Source of the DNA: Candidatus Krumholzibacteriota bacterium
Lineage (GTDB): Bacteria; Krumholzibacteriota; Krumholzibacteriia; JACNKJ01
Assembly (NCBI GenBank): GCA_016933175.1
Contig: JAFGBK010000016.1
Location: 1 to 47,910, forward strand
Direction of reading: 5' to 3'
DNA: 47,910 nt
Below, piece after piece: positions 25,220-33,574 of this stretch. The notes under the pieces are model-generated. The model was not told where the DNA came from and did not search any database. It worked only from the letters and a program-made list of their open reading frames with translations. Positions within the stretch are counted from its first letter, which is position 1, and each line of letters opens with the position of its first letter. The position numbers were made by a program, and so were the translations under genes.

Positions 25220-26584
25220 GTGAATCTCACTGGACGCCATCGGCTCGCCGTCGCGGCGATGCTGCTCGCCGGACTCGGCGCGGACTGCAGCTTCCGGGAT
25301 CCCGCGGACCTCGACCTGGCGAAAGCGCGCGTCGATCCCCTGGTCTTCGATGACGATTACGGCGAAGGCGTCTACTTCCAGCCCTTCATGGACACCTACA
25401 CCCAAGCGGTCAGCCTGGACTCGGTCTACGCGCAAAGCGGCACGCGATCCCTCAAGGTCACCATCCCGCCTGAGGGTTCCCCCCTGGGCGCCTTCGCGGG
25501 AGGGGTCCTCACCTCGGCCGCCAGCCGTGACCACACCGGCTTCAACGCGCTGACCTTCTACGCCCGTTCGGGTCCGGCCAACGTGACGTTGAACGATGTC
25601 GGCTTCGGCAACGACAACACCGGCACCTCGATCTACAAGGCGGGCCTGAGCAACATCGAGGTGTCGACCGCCTGGCGGAGGGTCGTCATCCCCATCCCGG
25701 CGCCCGACAGGCTGATCGCCGAGCGCGGGCAGTTCATGTTCTCGGAGGGCTACGAGGACCCGCTGGGCGGCGAGATGTGGTTCGACGACATCCGGTTCAC
25801 GACGGAGAGCGACATCTCCAATCCGCGCCCCTCGATGCAGAGCCTGAGCAAGCTCTGCTTCGTCGGCGCGACCGTGGGCCTCGAGAACACGAGAACCCTC
25901 TTCGCCGTGGGCGATGACGACGTCATGGTCAATCACGACGGCGGCTACTTCGACCTGCAGTTCTCCAAGCCCGGCGTGGCGAAGGCGGAGCGGGGCATGA
26001 TCCGGGTCGTGGGCGCCGACACCACCTTCGTCACCGCCAGTCTCGACGGCGTCCAGGCCACGGGCACCCTGAGGGTGATCGGGCGCGTGCCTCCGTCCGA
26101 GCCCGCTCCGGCCCCCACGCACCCCGCAGCGGATGTGATCTCGCTGTTCAGCCGGGCCTACCAGGACGTTCCCGTCGACACCTGGCGGGCCGACTGGAGC
26201 CAGGGCGAGTATTCCGAGTTCGAGGTGGGCAGCCGCGCCATAAAGATGTACTCCAACCTCTACTACGCGGGGATACTGTTCCGGACCCGGACCATCGACG
26301 CCACCGCGATGACGCATCTGCACCTGGACGTCTTCGCTCCCGAGGGAACGAACTTCAAGGTCAAGGTGGTCGCGCTGGACGGCGTGAACGGGAACACCAC
26401 CCAGCAGAGCGAACTCACGTTCGACGCGGGATCCACCCCCGCCTTCGTAGCCGGCCAGTGGTCTTCCCTGGACATACCCCTTGCCGACTTCCAGCTCGCC
26501 GATGACTGGGAGCACATCGGCGAGATCGTCATCAGCGGCAACGCCCGGCTCGTACTACTCGACAATCTCTACTGGCACAAATAG
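25220..26584 (+). CDS. Glycan-binding-type surface lipoprotein
   Basis: GTG 25220 follows a GGAGGGAGAAG site and starts a lipoprotein signal ending LGADC (lipid Cys about residue 24), giving 454 residues. Two similar beta-sandwich-like segments are visible, about residues 35-200 and 305-454. Each has the phrasing of carbohydrate-binding modules found beside GH16 and other glucanases, such as FNALTFYARS...MWFDDIRFT and MTHLHLDVFAPEG...ARLVLLDNLYW. A bacterial Ig-like or PKD-like segment lies between them (about 225-300). No catalytic motif is seen. It is the first gene of an operon with the ROK regulator and a GH16 glucanase, behind operator A. That suggests it captures beta-glucan at the cell surface, much as SusE/SusF-type lipoproteins do. 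The binding specificity is inference. Confidence 0.8.
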   Translation: MNLTGRHRLAVAAMLLAGLGADCSFRDPADLDLAKARVDPLVFDDDYGEGVYFQPFMDTYTQAVSLDSVYAQSGTRSLKVTIPPEGSPLGAFAGGVLTSAASRDHTGFNALTFYARSGPANVTLNDVGFGNDNTGTSIYKAGLSNIEVSTAWRRVVIPIPAPDRLIAERGQFMFSEGYEDPLGGEMWFDDIRFTTESDISNPRPSMQSLSKLCFVGATVGLENTRTLFAVGDDDVMVNHDGGYFDLQFSKPGVAKAERGMIRVVGADTTFVTASLDGVQATGTLRVIGRVPPSEPAPAPTHPAADVISLFSRAYQDVPVDTWRADWSQGEYSEFEVGSRAIKMYSNLYYAGILFRTRTIDATAMTHLHLDVFAPEGTNFKVKVVALDGVNGNTTQQSELTFDAGSTPAFVAGQWSSLDIPLADFQLADDWEHIGEIVISGNARLVLLDNLYWHK

Positions 26585-26626
26585 GGCCCGGGTGCTATCG
26601 GTCGGCAGCGGTAAGGGAGACGCAGC

Positions 26627-27883
26627 TTGAACAACGACTTTCTTAACTGGAAGGGATTGCGGAGAACCGATCCCGACCGGCCGCGGCCCCTGGCCGACGC
26701 GGTCCTGCGGCTCATCTGGGAGGAGCACCGGATCTCGCGGGCGGACATCGCGCTGCGGGCCGGCCTCTCCCGCTCCACCGTTTCCGAGATCGTGGGCGAG
26801 ATCCTGCCCCTGGGCCTGGTGGCGGAGATGGGCGAGGGCCCCTCCAGCGGGGGCCGCCGGCCCATCGTGCTCGAGTTCCAGGACGACGCCTGCGTCATCC
26901 TCGGGGTCGAGATGGGCGCCGCGCACGTGGCCGTCGCGTTGACGAACCTGCGCGGCGCCGTGCTTGCCTGGGAGAGCCGGGAGCATCCCGTGCGCTCCGA
27001 TCCCCCCGGCACGCGGCGGGTCATCGCCGAGCTCTGCGCGAAGTGCCTGGCCGCGCCCGCGGCCGCCGGCCGGCCCCTCGTGGGCGTCGGCGTCGCCGTG
27101 CCCAGCCCGGTGGATCCCTCCCAGCCGGACCGCCTCTCGACCATCGTCCTCCCCGCCTGGGAGGAGAAGCTCGGCCTCGAAAGCCTCGGCGAGCAGTACG
27201 GCGTGCCGCTATTCGTGGACAACGACGCCAATCTCGGCGCCCTCGCCGAACAATGGTGGGGCCTGGAGGAGGATGTCGACCATCTCGCCTACATCAAGGT
27301 GGCGACCGGCATCGGCTCGGGGCACATCATCGACGGGGAGATCTACCGGGGCGCGACCGGCGTCGCGGGCGAGATCGGCCACATCGCCATCGATCCGCAG
27401 GGCGAGCGCTGCATCTGCGGCCTGCGGGGCTGCCTCGTCACGCTCGTCGGCGCGCAGGCCCTCGTGGCGCGCGCCGCCGCGCTGGTCGCCGATTATCCCG
27501 ACAGCGCGCTGGCCGGCGGAGAGTTCACCGTCCACGACATCGAGGACGCCGCGCTGGCGGGCGATCCGCTCGCCCTGCAGGTGGTCTGCGAGGCGGCCGG
27601 ACACCTCGGCACCGCCATCGCCGGCCTGATGAACCTGATGAATCCCTCCGTCGTGGTTCTCGGAGGCGGCTTCGCCAGGCTGCGCGATCTGATCCTCGAT
27701 CCCCTCCGCGAGCGGATCCGCAACCGCACGCTGGTCGACTCCGTCGCGGCCGCCGAGATCCGCTTCAGCGAGCTCGGCCCCCAGTCGGTGGCCATCGGGG
27801 CCGCGACCCTGGTGCTCAAGGCCGCCCTCGGCGACTCCAGCCTCTTTCCCCTCATCGAATCCTCGGCCGAGGCTTCCCAGTGA
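26627..27883 (+). CDS. ROK-family transcriptional regulator
   Basis: The start is TTG 26627, preceded by AAGGGAGA. The 418-residue protein has an N-terminal winged helix-turn-helix (about 22-72; ISRADIALRAGLSRSTVSEI) and a ROK sugar-kinase-like domain. That domain keeps the NDAN Asp (Asp200) and the zinc motif CICGLRGC (Cys262, Cys264, Cys269). The phosphate-binding loop normally reads DxGGT. Here it is EMGAA (95-99), which suggests that ATP phosphoryl transfer has been lost and the domain serves as a sugar sensor. It is encoded within the lipoprotein-GH16 operon under operator A. By position it is the likely regulator of all four 25-bp palindromes. ROK repressors usually release DNA on binding a mono- or disaccharide such as glucose or laminaribiose. 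Confidence 0.9.
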   Translation: MNNDFLNWKGLRRTDPDRPRPLADAVLRLIWEEHRISRADIALRAGLSRSTVSEIVGEILPLGLVAEMGEGPSSGGRRPIVLEFQDDACVILGVEMGAAHVAVALTNLRGAVLAWESREHPVRSDPPGTRRVIAELCAKCLAAPAAAGRPLVGVGVAVPSPVDPSQPDRLSTIVLPAWEEKLGLESLGEQYGVPLFVDNDANLGALAEQWWGLEEDVDHLAYIKVATGIGSGHIIDGEIYRGATGVAGEIGHIAIDPQGERCICGLRGCLVTLVGAQALVARAAALVADYPDSALAGGEFTVHDIEDAALAGDPLALQVVCEAAGHLGTAIAGLMNLMNPSVVVLGGGFARLRDLILDPLRERIRNRTLVDSVAAAEIRFSELGPQSVAIGAATLVLKAALGDSSLFPLIESSAEASQ

Positions 27884-28704
27884 GATTCCGCCCGGCGAGG
27901 AGCCGGCCGGCCGCCGTCGCGGCGGCGCTGCTCCTCGCGGTCCTGGCCGGATGCACCGGGGACGCGCCGCCGCCGGGGAACGAGCTCGTCTGGCAGGACG
28001 AGTTCGACGGCCCGGCCGGCGCGCTCCCCGACCCCGGGCGCTGGCGGTTCGACGTCGGCACCGACTGGGGCAACGCCCAGCTCGAGTACGACACGGACCG
28101 TCCGGAGAACGCCAGCCTGGACGGCGACGGCCACCTCTCCATCACCGCCCGCGAGGAGGCGTACGAGGGACAGCCCTACACCTCGGGCCGCATCAAGACC
28201 CAGGACCTGTTCGAACCGACCCGGGGCCGCGTGGAGGCCCGCATCAAGCTGCCCGTCGGGCAGGGGATCTGGCCCGCCTTCTGGATGCTCGGCGCGGACA
28301 TCGACCGGGTCCCCTGGCCCTGGTGCGGCGAGATCGACATCATGGAATACCGCGGACAGGAGCCGCGCGTGCTCTGGGGCACCATCCACGGCCCGGGGTA
28401 CGCCGGCGACGACGCCATCGGCGGCCGGCACGTCCTCGCCGAGGGCGGCTTCCATCTCGGCTTCCACGTGTTCGCCGTCGAGTGGGACGAGGCGGGCATC
28501 ACCTGGGAGGTCGACGGCCACACCTACCACCGCGTCGAGCCCGCCGACCTGCCCGCTGGCGCCGAGTGGGTCTACGACCGCCCCTTCTTCATCCTGCTGA
28601 ACGTTGCCGTGGGCGGCAGATGGGTCGGCCCGCCGGACGCCGCCACCGAGTTTCCCCAGACCATGCTCGTGGACTGGGTCCGCGTGTACGCCGCCCCGCG
28701 ATGA
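27880..28704 (+). CDS. GH16 endo-beta-glucanase, lipoprotein (laminarinase-type)
   Basis: Translation starts at GTG 27880 in a GTGA overlap with the ROK stop. The longer open frame upstream is the shadow of the ROK gene. The 274-residue product has a lipobox VLAGC (lipid Cys25) and a single GH16 catalytic domain from about 35. WQDEFDG opens the domain. The active site GEIDIMEYRG gives Glu151 (nucleophile), Asp153 and Glu156 (acid/base) in the ExDxxE form typical of beta-1,3-glucanases. GQGIWPAFWMLG is also typical of laminarinases. The lipid anchor places it at a membrane, probably facing outward, where it would cleave beta-1,3-glucan into oligosaccharides. It is the last gene of its operon and runs into a terminator. 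Confidence 0.92.
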   Translation: MRFRPARSRPAAVAAALLLAVLAGCTGDAPPPGNELVWQDEFDGPAGALPDPGRWRFDVGTDWGNAQLEYDTDRPENASLDGDGHLSITAREEAYEGQPYTSGRIKTQDLFEPTRGRVEARIKLPVGQGIWPAFWMLGADIDRVPWPWCGEIDIMEYRGQEPRVLWGTIHGPGYAGDDAIGGRHVLAEGGFHLGFHVFAVEWDEAGITWEVDGHTYHRVEPADLPAGAEWVYDRPFFILLNVAVGGRWVGPPDAATEFPQTMLVDWVRVYAAPR

Positions 28705-28735
28705 AAACGGCCCGGTCGTCCGACCGGGCCGCCGC
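28704..28735. terminator. Bidirectional terminator between GH16 and glycosidase-barrel genes
   Basis: An 11-bp perfect stem (CGGCCCGGTCG at 28708-28718 paired with 28721-28731) lies between two converging genes. On the minus strand it is followed by TTTTCAT, a good intrinsic terminator for the glycosidase-barrel gene. On the plus strand the following sequence is only CCGCGTTTCC, so termination in that direction is weaker. Confidence 0.7.
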
Positions 28736-28762
28736 GTTTCCGACCGATGCGATCCCCGCGCG

Positions 28763-31700
28763 CTAGAAGACCAGGTACAGGTAGGTCCTAACCTCCCACT
28801 CGCTCCCGTCGGGCAGGCCCGCCGGGTACAGCTCGTTCGCCGCGGGCTCGGGCTCGCCCTCGGGCTGGTAGCGGTTCGAGTAGCGGTCCAGCGTGCGGTA
28901 GGTGCCGCGCACGCCGACGCTGGTCTGGGGCAGGTTGAACCACTGCGGCTTGCCCAGGGTGTAGGAGAGGTCGGCCATCGCCTGCAGGGGATAGGTCAGG
29001 TTCTGGTCCCGGTGGTAGTCGTAGGGCCCGAAGTCGTTGAACTTCACGTAGCCGGCCAGGGACACCGCGGGCCAGGCGATGCGGCTGGCGATGCCCAGGC
29101 GCAGGAGGAGGCGCTCGTCGTCGCCGTTGGGCTCGGCCGTCCCGAAGTAGAAGGAGCTGATAAAGCGCGTTGTGCGGCCGTAGCGGTTGATCATGCGGCC
29201 GTGCACCTCCCACAGGTCGCGCGCCGGCGTGCCGCCGGGGAAGGCGTACACCTCGTCCGTCTCGGAGATGAACAGGCCCGCGTCGGCGGTGGTGTGGTGC
29301 CGCCAGAAGACGACGCCCAGACCGGCCGCGAACTCGGCGTCCTCCCGGACGACGTTGTCCCACGCCCACATCCAGGTCGCGGGCGTCGGATCGTAGGCCA
29401 GCACCAGCTCGACGCCAGTGGTCTCGCGGTTCCAGCGCACGGCGAAGGGGTCGGCGAGCACGTTGCGGGGCCGGCCGGCGGTGCCCGCGAACTCGTCCGA
29501 GTGGGGCATGGGGCCGACGATGGGCTTCTGCCACAGGACGTTGGGGCCGATCTGCCAGTCGCCCACGTTGACGGCCAGGCCCGTGAGGGCGTTGATCTGG
29601 TTTCCGGAGCCGCTGTCCCTGAGGATCCAGCCGGTGAAGGTCGGGATGGCGGTCGGGCCGGCCTCGGCCACGAGCCCCATGTAGGCGCCCTGCCCGTACC
29701 AGTTCCAGCGCCCCTTCTGGTACATCAGCTTGCCCCTGAAGCCGATGGTATCGGAGCCCTTGATCAGATCCTGCCGGATGTCCTCGGGCTCGTAGGGGCC
29801 GCCGGACTCCTCGGCCTCGTCGGTGAGGAGCTGGAACGTCTCCCCCACGCGGGGCTCGCCGGACCAGAGGACGCCGAGCTCGGTCGTCCACGGTCCCCGG
29901 GAGTCGACCGCCTGCAGGGAGAGCTTGCGCGTGACCCGCTCCGGGATGGCGGCGGAGCTGGAGAGCTGCGTCTGCCGCGTGAACTCGTCCTGGTAGATGG
30001 CGGTCCAGTGGAGCGGTCCCCAGAGGCGCCGGTACTTGACGAAGACGGCCGGGTTGGCGCCCCACCAGAGCTGCGGTCCGAGGGCGACGGTCAGGCCCGC
30101 GAGGTCCTTCTTGCCCTCGAACTCGATGCCGATGGGCGCCTCGCCGTTGTAGATGTCGACGTTCGCGCCGTAGTAGGCGTCGCGGTACAGGCCGAAGAAG
30201 TCGCCCTCGTACTGCCAGTGCAGGTGCCCCGTGCGGTAGAAGCCGTCGAGGGTGAACCAGCGGTCGTCCCAGGAGACCGAGGCCTGGTAGACCTTCACCC
30301 GCTCGTGCGACGCGAGCTCCACCGGCTCGCCGTCGCTGCCCGCGATGTAGCGGGGCCGGCCGCGGTTCTCGTAGAAGATCTCGTCGATGGGATTCGCCGG
30401 CACGCGCCCCAGGACGTTCAGTGACAGGTTGCCGACGACCGCGTCGCTGGGCCTGGCCTCGACGTCGACGTAGAACGACTGGCCGTGGTCGTAGCCCCGG
30501 AAGGAAGGGTAGCCGCCGGGCGGCGACGGCTCGCTCTCCGGCGTGCTGACGTTCGTGCCGCCGGTGCCGTAGGTCTCGAACTCCATTCGCAGGCCCGAGA
30601 CCCGCACCTTACTCAGGGTGCTGGCCTTCAGGCTGGCCTCGTCGCCGCGCGCCTCGAGCACCGCGGCCACAGGCCGGATGCTCCCGAAGTGGTTCAGGAT
30701 GGCGGCGAGGTCCGTGCCCGCCGCGTAGGGGTCGAGCCGGAAGGCCTCGCGCAGGGCGTAGTAGGCCGCGCGGGGATAGACCTCGTACAGCCCGCGCGCA
30801 TCGGGGAAGCCCTTGGCGCAGATCCCCCACCACTCCTCGTTCATGTTGTTGTCGCCCTCGCGGTAGTCCTCGACGTAGCCGCCGTTGGGCCAGGAGGCGT
30901 GGGTGTCGTGGATGTCCAGGCGCTCCTCTTGCCGGTACTTCCACCAGCCGTCGCTCCACTGGAAGATGAGGCCGCCGATGGCGTTGCCGACCCGCCCCTT
31001 GCCGGCCGACTGCTCGTAGATCTCCCGCCACTGGCCCAGCAGGTAGCGGGCCTGCATGGCCTGGTCTTCCTGCACGGTGACGGCGTTGAAGGCGTCGGAG
31101 CCGAACTCGGTGAACAGGACCGGCAGGCCCAGCTTGTCCTGGACGACCTGGAAGATGTCCCGCGCCGAGATGCCGCGGTAGACGTTGGAGCCGAACACGT
31201 CGAGGCCCCGGCACTCCTCGGCGATGAGGTCGATGTACTGCACGTCCCCGTTGGCGATGGCCACCGGCCGGCCGGGATCGCGCCGCTTGACGTCCCGGAT
31301 GATCTCGCCGAACAGGGAGTAGAGGTGGCGCGCCCGGGCGGCGTTGCGCTCGCCTTCGGGCAGGGCCTCGATCTCGAAGGAGGACCAGGACAGGCCGTAG
31401 TTGTTCTCGTTACCCAGCAGCCACATGAGCAGCCCCGGCGTGCCCTGGAACTCGTCGACCAGGGCCGCCACCTCGGCCTTCAGGACCTCGCGCACGCGCG
31501 GATCGCTGTAGTCGGTGTTCGGGTACCAGGCGCCGTCGATCGTGAGCCCGTAGCGCCCGACCGTGTGGTTCAGCACGGTGTAGATGCCGTACTTCTCGTA
31601 GACATACTCCACCCAGCGCGGCGGGATGCCCACGTATTGCCGTATGACGTTGACGCCCATCTCCCTGAGCAGCGGCATCTCCCGGGCCAGGGCCGCCTCG

Positions 31701-31957
31701 ATGAAGTCGTCGGGCTGGTCCCAGAAGGCGTAGGTGTAGTTCTGGCCGATGGGCATGTAGCCCCAGTTCATGCCGAAGACCATGAAGTCCCGGCCGTCCA
31801 CCTGCAGCCGCGAGCCGGCGGCGTCGGTCACGACCTCGATGCGCGGCATGTCGGCGCCGGCGGCCGCGGCGCGGGCCGGCGGCAGGGCCAGGAGCAGGGC
31901 GCAGGCGAGGACGATCTGTCGGCTGGCGAGGCGGGTTCCTTCAGGGATCGAACGCAT
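28763..31957 (-). CDS. TIM-barrel glycosidase fused to an outer-membrane beta-barrel
   Basis: ATG 31957 (MRSIPEG) follows a GGAG site and gives 1064 residues. A signal peptide covers about 1-34. Residues 38-405 form a GH2/GH-A-clan-like TIM-barrel hydrolase. WLLGNENNYG carries the probable acid/base Glu184 and VLFTEFGSDAF the probable nucleophile Glu284, and FQWSDGWWK closes the domain. From about residue 480 to the end the sequence switches to amphipathic strands with aromatic girdles, such as WFTLDGFYRTGHLHWQYEG and GYVKFNDFGPYDYHRD. It ends TYLYLVF, an outer-membrane insertion signal with terminal Phe. I read this as an enzyme tethered to, or feeding, its own barrel. Exact GH family is unresolved. 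The gene overlaps the GH1 gene end by 17 bp and shares operator B. Confidence 0.85.
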   Translation of the reverse strand: MRSIPEGTRLASRQIVLACALLLALPPARAAAAGADMPRIEVVTDAAGSRLQVDGRDFMVFGMNWGYMPIGQNYTYAFWDQPDDFIEAALAREMPLLREMGVNVIRQYVGIPPRWVEYVYEKYGIYTVLNHTVGRYGLTIDGAWYPNTDYSDPRVREVLKAEVAALVDEFQGTPGLLMWLLGNENNYGLSWSSFEIEALPEGERNAARARHLYSLFGEIIRDVKRRDPGRPVAIANGDVQYIDLIAEECRGLDVFGSNVYRGISARDIFQVVQDKLGLPVLFTEFGSDAFNAVTVQEDQAMQARYLLGQWREIYEQSAGKGRVGNAIGGLIFQWSDGWWKYRQEERLDIHDTHASWPNGGYVEDYREGDNNMNEEWWGICAKGFPDARGLYEVYPRAAYYALREAFRLDPYAAGTDLAAILNHFGSIRPVAAVLEARGDEASLKASTLSKVRVSGLRMEFETYGTGGTNVSTPESEPSPPGGYPSFRGYDHGQSFYVDVEARPSDAVVGNLSLNVLGRVPANPIDEIFYENRGRPRYIAGSDGEPVELASHERVKVYQASVSWDDRWFTLDGFYRTGHLHWQYEGDFFGLYRDAYYGANVDIYNGEAPIGIEFEGKKDLAGLTVALGPQLWWGANPAVFVKYRRLWGPLHWTAIYQDEFTRQTQLSSSAAIPERVTRKLSLQAVDSRGPWTTELGVLWSGEPRVGETFQLLTDEAEESGGPYEPEDIRQDLIKGSDTIGFRGKLMYQKGRWNWYGQGAYMGLVAEAGPTAIPTFTGWILRDSGSGNQINALTGLAVNVGDWQIGPNVLWQKPIVGPMPHSDEFAGTAGRPRNVLADPFAVRWNRETTGVELVLAYDPTPATWMWAWDNVVREDAEFAAGLGVVFWRHHTTADAGLFISETDEVYAFPGGTPARDLWEVHGRMINRYGRTTRFISSFYFGTAEPNGDDERLLLRLGIASRIAWPAVSLAGYVKFNDFGPYDYHRDQNLTYPLQAMADLSYTLGKPQWFNLPQTSVGVRGTYRTLDRYSNRYQPEGEPEPAANELYPAGLPDGSEWEVRTYLYLVF

Positions 31958-33344
31958 GGGAATCTCCGTGGATGGTTGGCGACGAAGAGTCATCGACGGC
32001 GTTGGCGGACACGAGGTCATGGTACCAGAAGGCGCTGTCCTTGGGGACGCGCCGCCTGGTCTCGTCCTCGACGGCGAAGAGGCCGAAGCGCTTCGTGTAG
32101 CCGTAGCCCCACTCGAAGTTGTCCATCAGGGACCAGGCGAAGTAGCCCGCAAGGGGCACGCCGTCCGCGATGGCGCGGCGCGCGGCCAGCAGGTGATCGC
32201 GCAGGTAGGCGATCCGCCTCCCGTCGGCGATGCGGCCCGCCGCGTCGGCCGGATCGTCGTAGGCCGCGCCGTTCTCGGTGATGTAGATGCGCCGCGGCGC
32301 GTAGTCGCGGTGGATGCGGGCCAGGCTCTCGTGGAGGCCCCTGGGATACACCTCCCAGCCCATGTCGGTGCGCTCCCCGGGCGGCGCGGGATTCTCGGCC
32401 ACGGGGCGGCCGTCCGGGCCGGCCTTCATGACCACGCGGCTGTAGTAGTTGACGCCCAGGAAGTCGAGGGGCGCGGCGATGGCGGCCATGTCGCCGTCCA
32501 TGACGAAGGGCGGCTCCGTGTCCGCCAGGTGGCCCGCCGCGATCCGGTCGGCGACCGCGTCGGCGGGATAGGCGCCGCGGAAGAGCGGATCGAGGTACCA
32601 GCGGTTGAAGAAGCCGTCGAACCAGCGGGCCGCGTCGGCGTCGGCCGCGCCGTCGGTGGCGGGATGGGCCGGGGTGTGGATCAGCACGATGCCGACCTCG
32701 GCCGCGGGCACCTCCCGCTGGATGGCCGCGGCCGCCCAGCCGTGGGACAGCAGCAGGTGGTGGGCGGCGCGCAGGGCCTCGGCGGGGTCGGTGTGGCCGG
32801 GCGCGTGGTGCCCCTCCTCGTGTCCCAGCGTCGCCGCGCACCATGGCTCGTTGTGGGTCGTCCAGCGCGCGACGCGGTCTCCCAGCCGCCGCGTGACGAG
32901 GCTGGCGTAGTCCGCGAAGGCACGGGCGGTGTCGCGCTCGCCCCAGCCCCCGACATCCTGCAGCGCCTGGGGCAGGTCCCAGTGGTAGAGGGTCGGGAAG
33001 GGCTCGATGCCGGCCGCCAGCAGGCCGTCCACCAGGGCGTCGTAGAAGTCGAGCCCGGCGGCGCTGGGCGTCCCCGCCCCGGCGGGCAGGACGCGCGGCC
33101 AGGCGATGGAGAAGCGGTAGGCGCCGAGGCCGAGGCGGCGCATGATCGCGACGTCCTCGCGCCAGCGATGGTAGTGGTCGCAGGCGACGTCGGGGTTCGA
33201 GCCGTCGGCGATCTTCCCGGGCGTCGCGGCGAACCGGTCCCAGATGGACTCACCCCGGCCCCCCGCGTCGCGACCGCCCTCGATCTGCTGGGCGGAGGTC
33301 GCGACGCCCCAGACGAATCCGTCAGGAAACCGGTGGCGGGCCAT
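31941..33344 (-). CDS. GH1 beta-glucosidase
   Basis: This 467-residue protein is a full-length GH1 enzyme without signal peptide, so it acts in the cytoplasm. Family landmarks are FPDGFVWGVATSAQQIEGG at the start, the acid/base Glu166 in TTHNEPW, the nucleophile Glu357 in YITENGAAYDD and SLMDNFEWGYGY in the glycone pocket. GH1 beta-glucosidases remove glucose from the non-reducing end of cellobiose, laminaribiose and similar oligosaccharides. It is the first gene of the minus-strand operon behind operator B, and its end overlaps the start of the glycosidase-barrel gene by 17 bp. The ribosome-binding site is weak. It would complete the breakdown of imported beta-glucan oligosaccharides to glucose. 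Confidence 0.95.
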   Translation of the reverse strand: MARHRFPDGFVWGVATSAQQIEGGRDAGGRGESIWDRFAATPGKIADGSNPDVACDHYHRWREDVAIMRRLGLGAYRFSIAWPRVLPAGAGTPSAAGLDFYDALVDGLLAAGIEPFPTLYHWDLPQALQDVGGWGERDTARAFADYASLVTRRLGDRVARWTTHNEPWCAATLGHEEGHHAPGHTDPAEALRAAHHLLLSHGWAAAAIQREVPAAEVGIVLIHTPAHPATDGAADADAARWFDGFFNRWYLDPLFRGAYPADAVADRIAAGHLADTEPPFVMDGDMAAIAAPLDFLGVNYYSRVVMKAGPDGRPVAENPAPPGERTDMGWEVYPRGLHESLARIHRDYAPRRIYITENGAAYDDPADAAGRIADGRRIAYLRDHLLAARRAIADGVPLAGYFAWSLMDNFEWGYGYTKRFGLFAVEDETRRRVPKDSAFWYHDLVSANAVDDSSSPTIHGDSHAFDP

Positions 33345-33430
33345 GCTCGAGCGGCTCCCGTATCATCGACTCCTCGCGTCCGCCACCGCCTGGGGCGCCT
33401 GGCCAGCGGCGGTCCGCAGGTCGAAAAAAG

Positions 33431-33455
33431 ACTTTGTTCGGACGCCGAACATAGT
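33431..33455. promoter_or_regulatory. Operator B (25-bp palindrome) between divergent operons
   Basis: ACTTTGTTCGG-ACG-CCGAACATAGT is the most symmetric copy of the motif, with arms matching at 10 of 11 positions. It lies between the minus-strand GH1/glycosidase-barrel operon (start 33344) and the plus-strand operon starting at 33575. It overlaps promoter elements in both directions, so one bound regulator could control both. Confidence 0.8.
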
Positions 33456-33462
33456 GTATTAT
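33434..33462 (+). promoter_or_regulatory. Plus-strand promoter at operator B
   Basis: TTGTTC (33434-33439), inside the left operator arm, a 17-bp spacer and TATTAT (33457-33462) form a plausible promoter for the secreted protein, phosphorylase and GH16 operon. The -35 is weak and the -10 good. The leader to ATG 33575 would be about 105 nt. Confidence 0.5.
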
Positions 33463-33477
33463 AGTAGCATCTGTCAA
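33449..33477 (-). promoter_or_regulatory. Minus-strand promoter at operator B
   Basis: On the minus strand TTGACA (33477-33472) is followed 17 bp later by CTATGT, or 18 bp later by TATGTT, overlapping the operator arm. This mirrors operators A and D, where a TTGAC-type -35 also sits 17 bp before a -10 that runs into the palindrome. It would drive GH1 and the glycosidase-barrel gene. Confidence 0.5.
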
Positions 33478-33574
33478 GCGAGGATTCCGGCCCTTGGAGG
33501 CGCCACGAACGCGGGGTGCCGCTTCCGGGTGTTCCGGTGGTCACGAGGGACTTCTTCGATAGGAGGGCGATCCC

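Noticed and set aside
33458..33477. TTGACA followed by a perfect TATAAT on the minus strand near operator B
   Set aside because: The spacer is only 8 bp, too short for a sigma-70 promoter. The 17-18 bp alternatives overlapping the operator were preferred.
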